Notes under the pieces: model-generated
What the model was told of the DNA's origin: nothing
Database searches by the model: none
The model's input: the letters and a program-made list of their open reading frames with translations, nothing else
Part shown: piece by piece, positions 34,999-45,081 of the stretch
Layout: every line of letters starts with the position of its first letter
Numbering within the stretch: the stretch's first letter is position 1
Made by a program: the position numbers and the translations under genes
Origin: Larix kaempferi
Lineage: Eukaryota; Streptophyta; Pinopsida; Pinales; Pinaceae
DNA: 64,000 nucleotides
NCBI GenBank assembly: GCA_027924585.1
Contig: BSBM01000442.1
Coordinates: 8,680,001-8,744,000 of the forward strand
Reading direction: 5' to 3'

Positions 34999-35602
34999 TG
35001 TTGAGATATTGTAACTTCAAAGAATATTATATTTGTACTTTATTATTCTGGAGATGTTTCATTCCTCCTTGAAGACCTTATTGTATATCCGGAGATGTTT
35101 ATTCCTCCGTCAGATTATGGTAACTTGGGTTATTAGACTTCCCTAGTGGGGGTCGGCCCTGTATGTGTTATGTGGGTCAAAGGGTTATTAGACCACCCTA
35201 GAGGGGTCGACCCAGTCAATTGTAGTGGGGTATTTAACCCATTGGTTAAATACGAGTCTACATGTTTTGTGTAAAAGACAAGTCGGAGTAGTGTATAAAT
35301 AGAGGAGGTGTATTCCTCATTTTACACACACTCACTCACTTGAGAGTGGTGCACTTATGGAGGAGAGTTCTGCTATGGAGAAGGAGGAGCTTATGCTTAG
35401 GGTTACATCTTTGTATATTGCTGGTCATCTATATTGAGGAAGCTTTACTGGGTTTTCTACCCCATGAGGGTTTCCTAGGATAAATTTGTGTCTCTTGTGT
35501 TTATGCTGTGCTTGTTGTTTCTTCAGTGATCCTGTATATGCTATTATTGTGAAATGGAATGTAATGCTGCTATTTTTTGTCTTAGCATATTAAATCTTGA
35601 CA
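34999..35602 (+). repeat. Element E 3' LTR
   Basis: tgttgagatatt to cttgaca, 604 bp, followed by the duplication ccttc. Confidence 0.95.
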
Positions 35603-35639
35603 CCTTCCAACGTGGAATATCGCAGGTTTTGGATTTTTT

Positions 35640-35845
35640 ACCGTGATGGACATCGCGGGTTTGAGGCTAACAGTCGTGATGTTCATCGCGATTGTCAGGC
35701 TGAAAGTCGCGATGTTCATCGCGAGTACAGAGGAAATAGTCGCGATGTTCATTGCGACTGTTTGGCCAATACCCGCGATGTTCATCGTGGATTCTTTTAT
35801 GGAAGCCGCGATGATCATCGCGACTTTTGATGGAAAAGCCGCGAT
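35640..35845 (+). repeat. Array of CG-rich palindromes in element D
   Basis: About five diverged units of 36-39 bp centred on tcgcgatg-tt-catcgcga, a perfect inverted repeat with a two-base centre. It lies inside the predicted first intron of the antisense gene, just before its coding exon. A related CG-rich array is in the D leader at about 43850-44075. Confidence 0.75.
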
Positions 35846-35898
35846 GGTATTTTTGAAATTTTTTTCTATGGTGCTAAAAGTTTCTTTGTTTTTGGCAG

Positions 35899-37295
35899 GA
35901 TGCTGAGGAGACCATTGACGTCATGGAGAGAGCGAGAGATGGAGGAAGATTTGATGGTCCGGATTCATACAGATCAGGGGGTCCGATAGGCTTTGGCAGT
36001 GGGTGGACTGCTAAAGTTCGCTCAGATTTCACCAATGTGTTCAGTAGGACCCCTACTAAACAAGTTGGTGAGTTGGTGGGTACCTGCAGAGGGTGCCTTT
36101 GTTGTTGGGGGTGAGAGGTTGGAGATCACCCTCACAGATGCTTATTTTCTTATTGGGTTACCTCGCTTAGGGAAGGTGGGGGATCTTCTGCCGAGGATCC
36201 CGGCGGGTGTTGACATGGAGGATCTCCTGGAGACTTTCTGTGTCGCTGGGGCGATTGTGTAGAACAACGCGCTGAGCCTGAGATCATTGTGAGAGTGGGA
36301 CATGCGGGCTGTCGGGGCTTGTGTTCTGCGGGTGTTGGGTGCCGCGGCGCCACATCATTTGTCAAGGGGACAAATGATGATGGTGGATTCTGTGCTGAGG
36401 GGGACTTATTATGCGTGGGGTCAGATGTTTTTAGCTGGTGTCCGGAGAGATCTGGACAAGGTCAGTCGGGAGAGGTGAGAGTTCTGCTATGCTTCCTTTC
36501 TGTGTTCTTTTTTCTTTGAGTAGGTACCGACTTTGCGACCACGGGTGCCCATTCGTGATGGTTTGGTGAGCGAGCCACGGATGGTGCGGTGGGGGCAGAT
36601 GATGCCTCACAGTGGTGGTGGTATCAGCGGTTTATTCTTGCAGGAGATGTACGAGCAGTGGGAGCAGATCCCTCTACTGATTGAGGACTATCCATATGCT
36701 GGTATAGATTACCAAGGAGATCCGGAGATGCCTCGAGCCCAGGGACAGGCCTGGGGTTTAGATGGTATGTTTTGTTCTCTACTATATCATGTGTTTCTAG
36801 ATTTATTGGTTATGATTATAGTTAGATATGTATATGATGGTTTATTTGGATTGTGCAGATCTTGGTCCTGTTCCACCGGCTGACTATGTGGCTCACAGGG
36901 GACGGGCGATGGTGGTTGCTCCACCTTCGGTAGCTATACCGCCTCCACATGGTCGAGGATTTGGGGCTCGTGGTCGAGGGGTCGATGGTGTCTAAGAGAC
37001 ACTGAATATGATTCTAGTAAGATTCCCAGAGGATGGGTGGAGAGACTTAGATCGGGACATCGTCGAGCGATGTTTTGATGCACCACGTGAGTGGCACTCG
37101 ATCCTGCTGAGGGCAGCATTGCTGGCGGCCAAGTATAGGGATGGTGGTCCCTATGATCCGGCAGGGCTAGCGAAGAGGAGGATTTGTCTACGAGATGATC
37201 CAGCGGGGCTGGCAGAGCGGAGAGTTCGGGCTCGGCATGATCCGGCAGGGCCGGCGGAGGAGGCGCCAGAGGAGCCCAGGGACCATGATGATTAG
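35899..37295 (+). pseudogene. Antisense plant-mobile-domain-like gene in element D
   Basis: Predicted spliced gene on the strand opposite to D's gag and pol. Exon 35899-36460 opens with an ATG at 35900; donor gtcagt at 36461, acceptor ag at 36523. Exon 36524-36764; donor gtatgt at 36765, acceptor tgtgcag at 36858. Exon 36859-37295 ends at TAG. All junction phases agree. The first exon has the plant mobile domain pattern (WWVPAEGAF, then GERLEITLTDAYFLIGLP), then MVDSVLRGTYYAWGQ. The last exon encodes an arginine/glycine-rich stretch and three DPAG repeats. In-frame stops at 35987, 36260, 36290 and 36993 break this copy. Such domains occur in Arabidopsis MAIN and MAIL1 and in plant transposons. 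The exon structure is inference; the domain call rests on pattern recall only. Confidence 0.6.
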
Positions 37296-37439
37296 ATCAT
37301 ATGTATTTTCCCACAAATGATGATGAGCATATGGGGAAGCTCTTTTTTGTATGGCTGATGTATTTTTGTATATTGGGTGCTGAGGGCACCTATTTCATTT
37401 TTTGACTATACTATGATGTATATATATATATATATGATG
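37296..37439 (+). other. 3' flank of the antisense gene
   Basis: About 140 bases with T-rich stretches and a (ta)n run at about 37418-37436. No polyadenylation signal can be fixed with confidence. Confidence 0.35.
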
Positions 37440-37666
37440 TTGATATATAGTCGTGTATGCACATGGATGCATTTTTTGTCTTTTTGTTCGCCCGTGGAGG
37501 CATGTTTGATTTTCTGTATGCTCGTGGAGGCACATGTTATGCACGTGGATGCAACATGTTGATTTTTTGTATATGCCCCTGGAGGCACATGTTATGCACG
37601 TGGATGCACATTTTGTTTTGGTATATTCCCGTGGAGGCACATGTTATGCACGTGGATGCATTTTCT
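37440..37666. repeat. Minisatellite with gcacgtgga units
   Basis: Alternating gcacgtggatgca and cc(g/c)tggaggcaca units repeat about four times, close after the stop of the 708-codon frame on the other strand. CACGTG palindromes recur. It separates the two convergent genes of element D. Confidence 0.7.
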
Positions 37667-39793
37667 TTATGAAATGATTTGATTGGTGTGCCAGTCAAGT
37701 ATGTTGTTGGCCATATGGTCTGCTACACTATTGAGGTTTCTTGGGACATGTGTGAATGAAATGGATTCAAATTGTCGAATCATTTGTCTAGTGCACAAAT
37801 TTTTTCTAAAAATACAGGGATCGCGTACCTGGTAATCATTGTTGAGCTGGGAAACAAGGAGTCGTGAGTCTAAGAAAATGTTAAGGTGATGTATGCTCAT
37901 TTGGAGAGCTGCGGCCAGGAGACCGGTCACGGCATCATATTCAGCTTGGTTGTTGGTGGCAGCACCTAAACACACTCCATCGATGTGGATCAACTCATGT
38001 GAAGGGGAATATATTACCCAAGCTGTGGAGGCCAGATTGGGGGACCAACGTCTTGCACCATCAGCAAAACCGACGTAGCAGAGTTGAACATGTGTGTGAA
38101 AGGGATAAATGGCAGGGGCCGACCGGATAGAGGGGTATCCAGTGGAAATCGTGTAAATGGTGTTGATTTCTTCCGAGGAGGAAGATGGTGGGGGATGAAT
38201 GGGTCGTTGTTGCTGACGAAGAGGGGGGACATCAGGCCATGTGTCAATGTGGTGCTCTATAATGTCGGGGTCAAGACCATGCATTTCGGTATAGGACCAA
38301 GCAAAGACATGAGGGAATTCTTGGAACAGTTTTTTGTATTCTCCAATCTCATGCTCACTGCAAGATACTCCTAATGTAATGATTTCAAGGGCACCAGGTG
38401 GGTCAGAGATATCGATGTCGATGACGGGAGAGATTTTGGCCATGTTACCTTCCTTAAAGGCATCAGGAGCAGGAATAGGATCCTTAAACCAGTCGACTTT
38501 AGTAGGAAGGAAATCTTTGGACTCAATCGTGAATTGGGTAGCGGTGGTGGATAAGGTCTCTTCTGGGAGGAAGTATGAACGATAGTGCACATCTTCCCAG
38601 GGGTAATTGAGGGTAGTAAGAGCCTCTAGAATCTCCTCATCATTGCGGAAACTTTGAGTGGTCAAATCAGTTGATGAGGTAGTAGTAATCGAAGAGATCA
38701 TATAAATGGTGTTAATCTCTCCAAATGAGGGTGATACGGGAGGGTAGATTTCCTTGATGAGGGGAGGAGATATTTCTAAATCGATGTTATTCAACTCATA
38801 CAACACTGCTCTATAATCTGGGATATCGGGACAATGATGTGAGTAATGGCCGTAAATACCGCATATCGCACAAGTGTGGTTGGTACGCAGTGATTTGTCA
38901 CGAGGCTTGCGGTTTGAGTCGATTTTGACAACCGGGATATTGGGGTCGTCGTCAAGCATTTGCACGTGTTCCTGTAATGCAGGTAACTGTGGACATTGAT
39001 GAGTTGAATGGCCCAACTCATCACACAACGAGCATTTAGGAGGAGCACGGAATATGGGGGGAGGTTTAACTGCTTTGGGTGGGGGTACCGCAGTGTATGG
39101 TTGTGGGCCTCTTCCCCCAGTGGGCCTGATGAGAGGAGGGGGGTTTATAGATGATGAAGGAGTAGTGATACCAGAAGGTGGTTGAGTAGAAGTGACAATG
39201 GGTTGCACCGGTTGCAGGATGACATTTGGTGTCAGCGGGGGAACGGGAGGGGAAATATATGACACGGGTAATCCCAATGTTAACCCGGGGAGACTAAGGG
39301 TAGCCATAATCGGAGCGCTTACTATGCCTGAGGGAGGAAATAGAAAGGGGATTGTGTGGATGGGTGTAACACCATTGTGACTAGGGACCAATGGTGGTTT
39401 AGGTAACAAGGATGGTTGATTGTTGGGTGTTTGTGTATTGTGTGAAAGAGTATAGAGGTTAGCGACGTGGGTCTCTGGTGATGGTGGTGGAATAGATTGG
39501 AATGTAGAAGTCATCGGCGCGTCGGAGTAAAGTCTGGGTCCCACGGAGGAAACAAACGAGATAGTTGCACCACAAACAGGTTGTTCAACCATAGGGAGAA
39601 CATTTTCAGGTGCAGCGGGGGCCTTAGGATCGTAATAGGTGAGTTGGTCGACCTTGACCATGCGTCCGTCATGAGGGAACATCATGGTACAAAAAATGGA
39701 TGAGGCAACAGCCTGCATGGCATACATGTAGCTGCAGCCAAGTAAGAGGTTATAGTTAAGTTGGGCATTGATGACCTCTATTTCAATGAGCAT
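37667..39793 (-). CDS. Element D pol-derived frame: protease end, zinc knuckles, RT stub, RNase H
   Basis: An unbroken 708-codon frame. Residues 1-55 are the C-terminal part of a gypsy aspartic protease (NYNLLLG...YMYAMQAVASS). A proline-rich linker of about 180 residues follows, then two CX2CX4HX4C knuckles (CSLCDELGHSTHQC and CAICGIYGHYSHHC) near residues 255-330, resembling the knuckle in D's gag. Next comes the segment that precedes gypsy RT (KLFQEFPHVFAWSY, LDPDIIEHHI). The RT palm and thumb are missing: the frame jumps through a serine-rich join to an RNase H-type domain (GFADGARR, NNQAEYDAV, HVPRNLNSVADHMAN). An in-frame internal deletion explains the layout. TAA at 39836 separates the start from the protease N-terminus. 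Confidence 0.8.
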   Translation of the reverse strand: MLIEIEVINAQLNYNLLLGCSYMYAMQAVASSIFCTMMFPHDGRMVKVDQLTYYDPKAPAAPENVLPMVEQPVCGATISFVSSVGPRLYSDAPMTSTFQSIPPPSPETHVANLYTLSHNTQTPNNQPSLLPKPPLVPSHNGVTPIHTIPFLFPPSGIVSAPIMATLSLPGLTLGLPVSYISPPVPPLTPNVILQPVQPIVTSTQPPSGITTPSSSINPPPLIRPTGGRGPQPYTAVPPPKAVKPPPIFRAPPKCSLCDELGHSTHQCPQLPALQEHVQMLDDDPNIPVVKIDSNRKPRDKSLRTNHTCAICGIYGHYSHHCPDIPDYRAVLYELNNIDLEISPPLIKEIYPPVSPSFGEINTIYMISSITTTSSTDLTTQSFRNDEEILEALTTLNYPWEDVHYRSYFLPEETLSTTATQFTIESKDFLPTKVDWFKDPIPAPDAFKEGNMAKISPVIDIDISDPPGALEIITLGVSCSEHEIGEYKKLFQEFPHVFAWSYTEMHGLDPDIIEHHIDTWPDVPPLRQQQRPIHPPPSSSSEEINTIYTISTGYPSIRSAPAIYPFHTHVQLCYVGFADGARRWSPNLASTAWVIYSPSHELIHIDGVCLGAATNNQAEYDAVTGLLAAALQMSIHHLNIFLDSRLLVSQLNNDYQVRDPCIFRKNLCTRQMIRQFESISFTHVPRNLNSVADHMANNILDWHTNQIIS

Positions 39794-40057
39794 GAATTTA
39801 CCAGCGAGCTGGACGAGGACATTAGCTAAGAGACCTTAGGGTTGAGTCGAACGGCCGTTGTAGGCTCGTAATGCGGTGGTGGACTGTTGGAGAGTAGGAG
39901 ATGCCAACTTCTGCCAAACGAATGTGGACATAACGCATGTAGAGGCACCTTCATCGATAATGCACCGATGGATAACAAGATTCCGAACGGAAACGAAAAC
40001 TTGGAATGCTAAAGTGGAAGGCAAGCGTGGTTTGGACTGGTCTGAATCGAATGCCAT
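39794..40057 (-). pseudogene. Element D protease N-terminal part
   Basis: In frame with the 708-codon frame but cut by TAA at 39836-39838. It holds the active-site segment CIIDEGASTCVMS, with DEGAS in place of the D-S/T-G of many retropepsins. This form is common in plant gypsy proteases as I recall, so it is not necessarily a defect. It is in a different phase from gag upstream, so a frameshift lies near 40060-40080. Confidence 0.7.
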
Positions 40058-40059
40058 CT

Positions 40060-42709
40060 ATTGTGAATCATTGGGGTCAATAGCGCCAATGGAAGAGAGA
40101 AAAGTCTTGCACTGTGAAGGACAGTTTTTAAGACTTCTAAAGCAGACATGGCTGCGGGAGACTGGGCTAAGTCATCCACAATGCTGTAATTCGACGTAGC
40201 ATGAGCATTGGGATTATTGTTGATGCGACGAAGTGGGAAGCAAGGTTCTTTAGAAGCGCCATCAAGTGGAGCCGGAGGTATACGTAACATCTGATCCGTT
40301 GGATGAACGTTAGTGTTCTTGTCGGTGGGAGGGGCTTTAGGGGTGGATCCATATTGGTTCCGGTGGGTTTGGAGGTTGGCATCTGTGGATGACATCATTA
40401 GCAGGTGGTGGGTATCTGAATCGAACATGGGTTGATCAGGAGCGGCATAAGTGATTTGTTGTGGTGGTGCGTTGCCTTGAGGGGGAGCTAACGGCTGAGT
40501 GTTCACTATGCCTTGGGTTGGAAAGGGGTTTTGCAGCACCAAAGGTTGATGTTGAGGTGGTGGAGGGTTGGGTGGCGCCTGAGGAGCTACTTGCCCTTGA
40601 CAATGGGAATCAGTAGTCCAGAGTTGTCGAGCTCGCTCCAAATGTGGGCAAGCATGTGTGTAATGGCCATAGACCCCACATATAGAACAAGGGTGGTCTG
40701 TTCTGAGGTTATTGTTTTTAGGCTGCTTGGGATGACGATCTGGATTCTGGTTGGGAGGAGCAGCGTTGTTATTATGCGAAGGATTGGGAGGTGGAGGACC
40801 TTGATGTTGTTGTTGGTTGTTGCCGCGGTTACGTCCTCTTCCACGGTTTTGTTGTCCACCCTGGTTGCATTGGTTGTTTTGATGTTGGGGCTGATTGTGT
40901 TGTGTGTACACTTTCCCTTGAGCAGTGGGAGGATTTTGGTTCGGCGCAGGTGTGGGAGCAGGTTGTGGTGGATAATAAGCTGGTGGGGATGGAGGTGGTC
41001 CAGTTACCTACTGGGGTTGTTGGTAACCCTGAGCTATTGGAGGTGTTGGGTTAGCTGTTGTAGCTTGCTGTGGGTAATACACTGGTTGTGGCAGGAACTG
41101 AATTGGGTTCTGGGTAGCCGGTTGGCTATAGTATGTGGGTGGTACATATGCCGATGGCGCTTTCCCATAGCAATGTTGTGGACAAGAGGGTACATGGGTG
41201 TGGTGAGTCTGATTCATTGGAGCGTACGAAGTTGTCGCTCCAGAATTAGATGTAGCCCTAGATTGGTCTGGGGCATTTATGGTGCTCACCATGCTAAAAG
41301 GTTTAATTTGTGGTGTGACCTGGCCAATAATACCATCGGCGACATGTGATGCCCACGGTGCGTCACCACGTGAAGAATCGCCTCATGGGGCGTCTGGTAT
41401 GATTGTGTAGAGATAGCCCGACTGGGCATAAATGAGGTCAAATTGTTGGGATTTGAGGATGGCCTCTTCTTCATACTGGGGTCGTTCGGATGCCACATCC
41501 TTGGCAATGAGAGGGAGGAGGGATTTTAGAAACCAATCTAAGAAGATACGGTCATCTAACTTGATTTTGCAGAGGCTTCGGCGTCGACACCACTCATGGA
41601 TGTGGTCAGTGATGTGGGTGGCCGTGTTCTGTCTGCAAGACAGTAGGATCTCGACTCCTGCATCATAGCAGATAGGTAACTGAAAGAACTGCAGGAAGGT
41701 CAAGGTAAGGGAGGTAAAGGTGGCATGGGTCCCATGGGGCTGCTCGATATACCACTTAGCTGCAGAGCCAATTAAGGTGCGTTGTAACAGACGGAGGTGG
41801 ACAGAGTTGTCCACTATGGAGTTGGAGGAACACCATAGATGGAAGGACATAATATGGTTCTGGGGGTCCTCACCTACCTTTCCCTCAAACTTAGGGATGT
41901 CGGAGGGGGGTTTGGTGGGCATGTGAGGCCATGCAGGGTCGTGTCTGATAGGATCGTTGGTTAGCCTGGCTAAGTCTGGTAATTTCAGACTCGCCATGTA
42001 AGGTAAACTAGCAGATGGATGTGGCGTAATGAATGGGACATGACTATTCATGGTGGCATGATGTAGTGGTCCAGTAGCCCCTATGGGTATGCTAGGTATT
42101 GAAGGTATGCATCCTCCAACTGCTGTGGTTTGGTATGGGCTAGCGTTTCCAAGTGCAACATGGGTTACACCGGGGTTAGGAATAGTAGTAGGGATTCCTG
42201 GGATCTGGGCTGTGGTAATGAGGGGGTGTGAACCCTATGTTTGGCATACCCATAATAGGAGGTAGTCCTGTGTTGGGCATTCCTAAAGGTGGAGTGTCCC
42301 CCATATTAGGAATACCTAGGGGGGTGGTTGTTGCCATGGATGTCACCGAAGTAGAAGGGTTTGTGGATGTATCTCCTATGGTACTAGTAAAAAGTGGGTC
42401 AAATTGTGTTCCATCCATAAGGTTGGTTGGGAATAACGCATTAGGGTTTTTGGATTCTGCCTCAAAATTAGATGTGAAGTGAGGCGTGTCAGAATCAGAT
42501 GACTGTATGTTTCGCCGATGACGTGTCGAGTCAAGGGATAAGGCTCGACGTCGGTGACGTGGAGAGCCAAGTAGACTGAACTCTAGGGGTTCTCCCTGAA
42601 GACGACGAGATCGTCTAAAATTCTCAATGGTGAGAAAAATGGTTTTTGTGTAAAAATATTCAGTATAAGATGGTAATGTATAAAAAACTCGAAACCCTAA
42701 TGCAACCAA
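40060..42709 (-). pseudogene. gag: Element D gag
   Basis: Capsid/nucleocapsid region. An N-terminal low-complexity part (42176-42709) contains RSRRLQGE and proline/glycine repeats of the PLGMPN type. After a frameshift, 42051-41383 carries the retrotransposon gag core (IPKFEGKVGEDPQNHI; AAKWYIEQ; LQFFQLP). In the same phase, after a stop near 41383, 41292-41008 is Pro/Gln/Tyr-rich. A further stop precedes 40911, where an Asn/Gln/Arg-rich stretch leads to a CX2CX4HX4C knuckle (CSICGVYGHYTHAC, near 40680). One frameshift and at least two stops make it a pseudogene. Confidence 0.8.
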
Positions 42710-44290
42710 GGGTGCAAAAAGGGGAGTGAAAATAAAGGCTCTCAGGCCAAAAAAATCAACCTCAAAAAGGCACTTATTATAGCAGCTGTGCTATAATAAG
42801 TGGAGGGATGCAACAAAAATGGTCAGAGTACCAACAGTCAAACAACTTCTAGAAAAAAGAGGTGCTACTAGACCAAAGGTGGATTGTATCATGCAAACAC
42901 CTAACTCGAAGTATTGTGAGTCAACAAACGATATTCTCTGCAAGGTGATGAAATCCAATTCAAACAATATTGAGTGTTGAATCAACGGCTAGATATCCCC
43001 CTACCGGGAGGGACACCGGGTAATCAATCCTAAAGAATGGAAACTAGGATACTCTGTTCATGACACGTTCAGAAAAGGTAAATATGCCATTTGGTCCTTT
43101 TACCGCAATACCCCCATACAGGGATATCCCAAGAACTGCGAATGGTAGCATTCAGTTACTGAATGGATTTCGGTATTTCACTCAGGCTTCCGGAACCATC
43201 CTCGCGACTTCAACCCTCCTAGGGGAGAGGCCCTCTGATAAACTGGTTATGACCGTGCCAAAAAATACTAGGAGATTTTGGTTCCCTAATGGACAACAAC
43301 TATGTCTCAAATGTAATAATTGAGGGGTGTTACTGGAACACCTATCCCCTCAATTATACCTAGCTACAAAGTTCTTTTAAGTGCTCCCCAAGTGGGGTTA
43401 AAAGTTAGTTGAAGTTAGGGTAAATTTTAAGGCTCAATTTTAAATTATGTGTTGGAGTGGGTGTACGTGTGGTATTTTAAACTGAAATTGGAAATGTAAA
43501 TGCTTTGCAAAGACTATTAAAAAACAAAGGATCTTTGAGATAGGAAAGCAAATAATATGAATACTTCAAGAAATAAATGGATTTCTTTTTTAAACAATTG
43601 CTTGGGCAAAGTATCAAGGAAGTAAACAGTAAAATTTTTTATCTAGATAAAATGCAAATAAATCCTTCTTTCAATTTCTGAAAATTTTTAAAAAGATTTT
43701 TTAAAAGAGCATTCTGAATAGTAAAATATTTCTATGGCTGTAAAAAATGCAGGAATTTTAATACTGTAAAATGTACTAAATGGGCAGAAAATACAGCAAA
43801 AAATTAATTTTTTAATGGATTGGCCGAATTGAAAAAAATCGCATCGCAAGTTTTGGCAGAACAACCGCGATGGACCGCACGGGTTTCTGTCACACAATCG
43901 CGATGGGCAGCGCGGGTTTCAGCTGCGAAGCCGCAATGTGGAGTGCGGAATTCCGTCACACAGTCGCAATGTGCAGCGCGACAAATGGCCTTGAAGCCGT
44001 GATGTGCAGCGCGCAAATTGGCCGCGAAGCCGCGGGGAGCCGCACGGAAAAGAGCCACGAAGTTGCGATGAGCCGCGCAACTGTTGGGCAAAAATCCATG
44101 AGGCGAAAGCCGTACACGGACGCCAAAAAATGAATCCAAAAATTGAAAATTTTGGGTTGTTAATGGCAATAGAATTGGCCAAGATCTAGAACAACAATGG
44201 ATCTGCTGTCTAGGGTGGCAGATCTATGAATTAAACTGACTAATACTAACAAAAACTAAGATCTAAAGCAAAATTTGAGATATAGGAGTT
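42710..44290 (-). other. Element D leader
   Basis: Non-coding 5' region between the primer site and gag, about 1.6 kb. A CG-rich minisatellite occupies about 43850-44075. The rest is AT-rich with no conserved frame. Confidence 0.6.
43850..44075. repeat. CG-rich minisatellite in the D leader
   Basis: Imperfect units of about 30-36 bp around gaagccgc(a/g)atgtgcagcgcg and cacaatcgcgatgg. The core cgcgatg is shared with the palindrome array at 35640-35845 near the other end of the element. Open frames on both strands here are products of the repeat. Confidence 0.7.
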
Positions 44291-44310
44291 CTAAGTCAGG
44301 AGAGTCGCCA
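44291..44310 (-). other. Element D primer binding site
   Basis: ctaagtcaggagagtcgcca reads on the minus strand as TGGCGACTCTCC..., the TGGCGACTC type known from Ogre/Tat-like elements (as I recall, tRNA-Arg). Five bases (aaaat) separate it from the LTR. Confidence 0.6.
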
Positions 44311-44315
44311 AAAAT

Positions 44316-45039
44316 TGTTGGCTTGGTTTTGCAACCAAGCTTAGTGCAATGGGCACCTGCTAACTAGTAGCAGCAGTTTCAATAGAAATAAATAACAAAC
44401 TAATCTAAACTATATTAAACATGAATCTATGTGAAGTAAATAAACAAACAATGGAAATATTATAGAAAACAAGAACAAGAAATAGAATAAAGAATAACTT
44501 TGTATTAAGAATAAGGGAAAGCAAGTGCTTGCAATGGTAATACCTCCAAGTGGTGAAGATTGTTGAGTAGCTCCAAGGGTGAGCAGCGCCAAACTCCAAG
44601 GGTCCCTTCTCCAAGGTAGCTACAATGGCCAAAATCTCATGGGAGATTTTGGCAGCATGAGGATAGGATGATGGATGGATGGAAAGTGAGGAGCCCCTAC
44701 CACCTTTTTATAGTTTTTGGTGGTGGAGAATACCATTATGGTTTTTGAGGAAACCAATGGTATTGACCAACATGGTTTAGGTAACTTTTTCCTCATTTTT
44801 CCTTTTTTGAATATTTTTTATATTTTTATTCCCTTTTTAATATTTTTGGGAATTTTGGACCCTTTTTGAGGGGTTTTTATGCTTTTTGAGGAAAAATATT
44901 CATTTTGAGTGGAAAAAGGGGTGTATTAAGGTCTTTTGGTGACCTTCTAGTGGCTTTGGAGGCTCAAATGGTGGAAAAGTGGACAAATGGGTCATGTGAA
45001 TAAGGAAATGAGCTAGTGAGCACTTTTTGGGTGTTAACA
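44316..45039 (-). repeat. Element D 5' LTR
   Basis: 724 bp, tgttggctt to gtgttaaca, followed by the duplication catgt at 45040-45044. Confidence 0.95.
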
Positions 45040-45081
45040 CATGTCAGAAAAGCTCATGTGCATCTGCATCTTCCGGACTCA

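Larger units (their letters stand above)
29474..35602 (+). mobile_element. Element E, non-autonomous B-related LTR retrotransposon
   Basis: Two 604-bp LTRs flanked by the duplication ccttc (29469-29473, 35603-35607), with an iMet primer site and a polypurine tract. The leader is homologous to that of family B and the LTR is related in its R/U5 part, but there is no gag or pol. The 3' half is four consecutive tandem arrays. LTRs differ by about 21 bases by hand (roughly 96.5% identity), the youngest pair measured here. It is inserted in the first intron of the antisense gene of element D. Confidence 0.95.
25994..45039 (-). mobile_element. Ty3/gypsy element D (Tat/Ogre-like, non-autonomous)
   Basis: Two 724-bp LTRs and a catgt duplication (25989-25993, 45040-45044). 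The empty site is seen in unit 1 near 19690. Total 19,046 bp, including a nested 6.1-kb element E. Minus-strand order: 5' LTR, a primer site of the TGGCGACTC type, long leader, gag, protease, a fused zinc-knuckle/RT-stub/RNase H frame, minisatellites, a plus-strand intron-containing gene, more tandem repeats, polypurine tract, 3' LTR. Large size, primer type and an extra antisense gene after pol fit the Tat lineage, which includes Ogre; I did not run a tree. RT catalytic core and integrase are absent. Confidence 0.9.

Noticed and set aside
40513-41349. 278-codon plus-strand frame rich in Trp, Leu and Val opposite D gag
   Set aside because: It is the antisense shadow of the Pro/Gln/Asn-rich gag segment; no domain and no splice or promoter context.
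43820-44189. Several overlapping alanine/arginine-rich frames on both strands in the D leader
   Set aside because: They are products of a CG-rich minisatellite without stop codons, in a non-coding leader.
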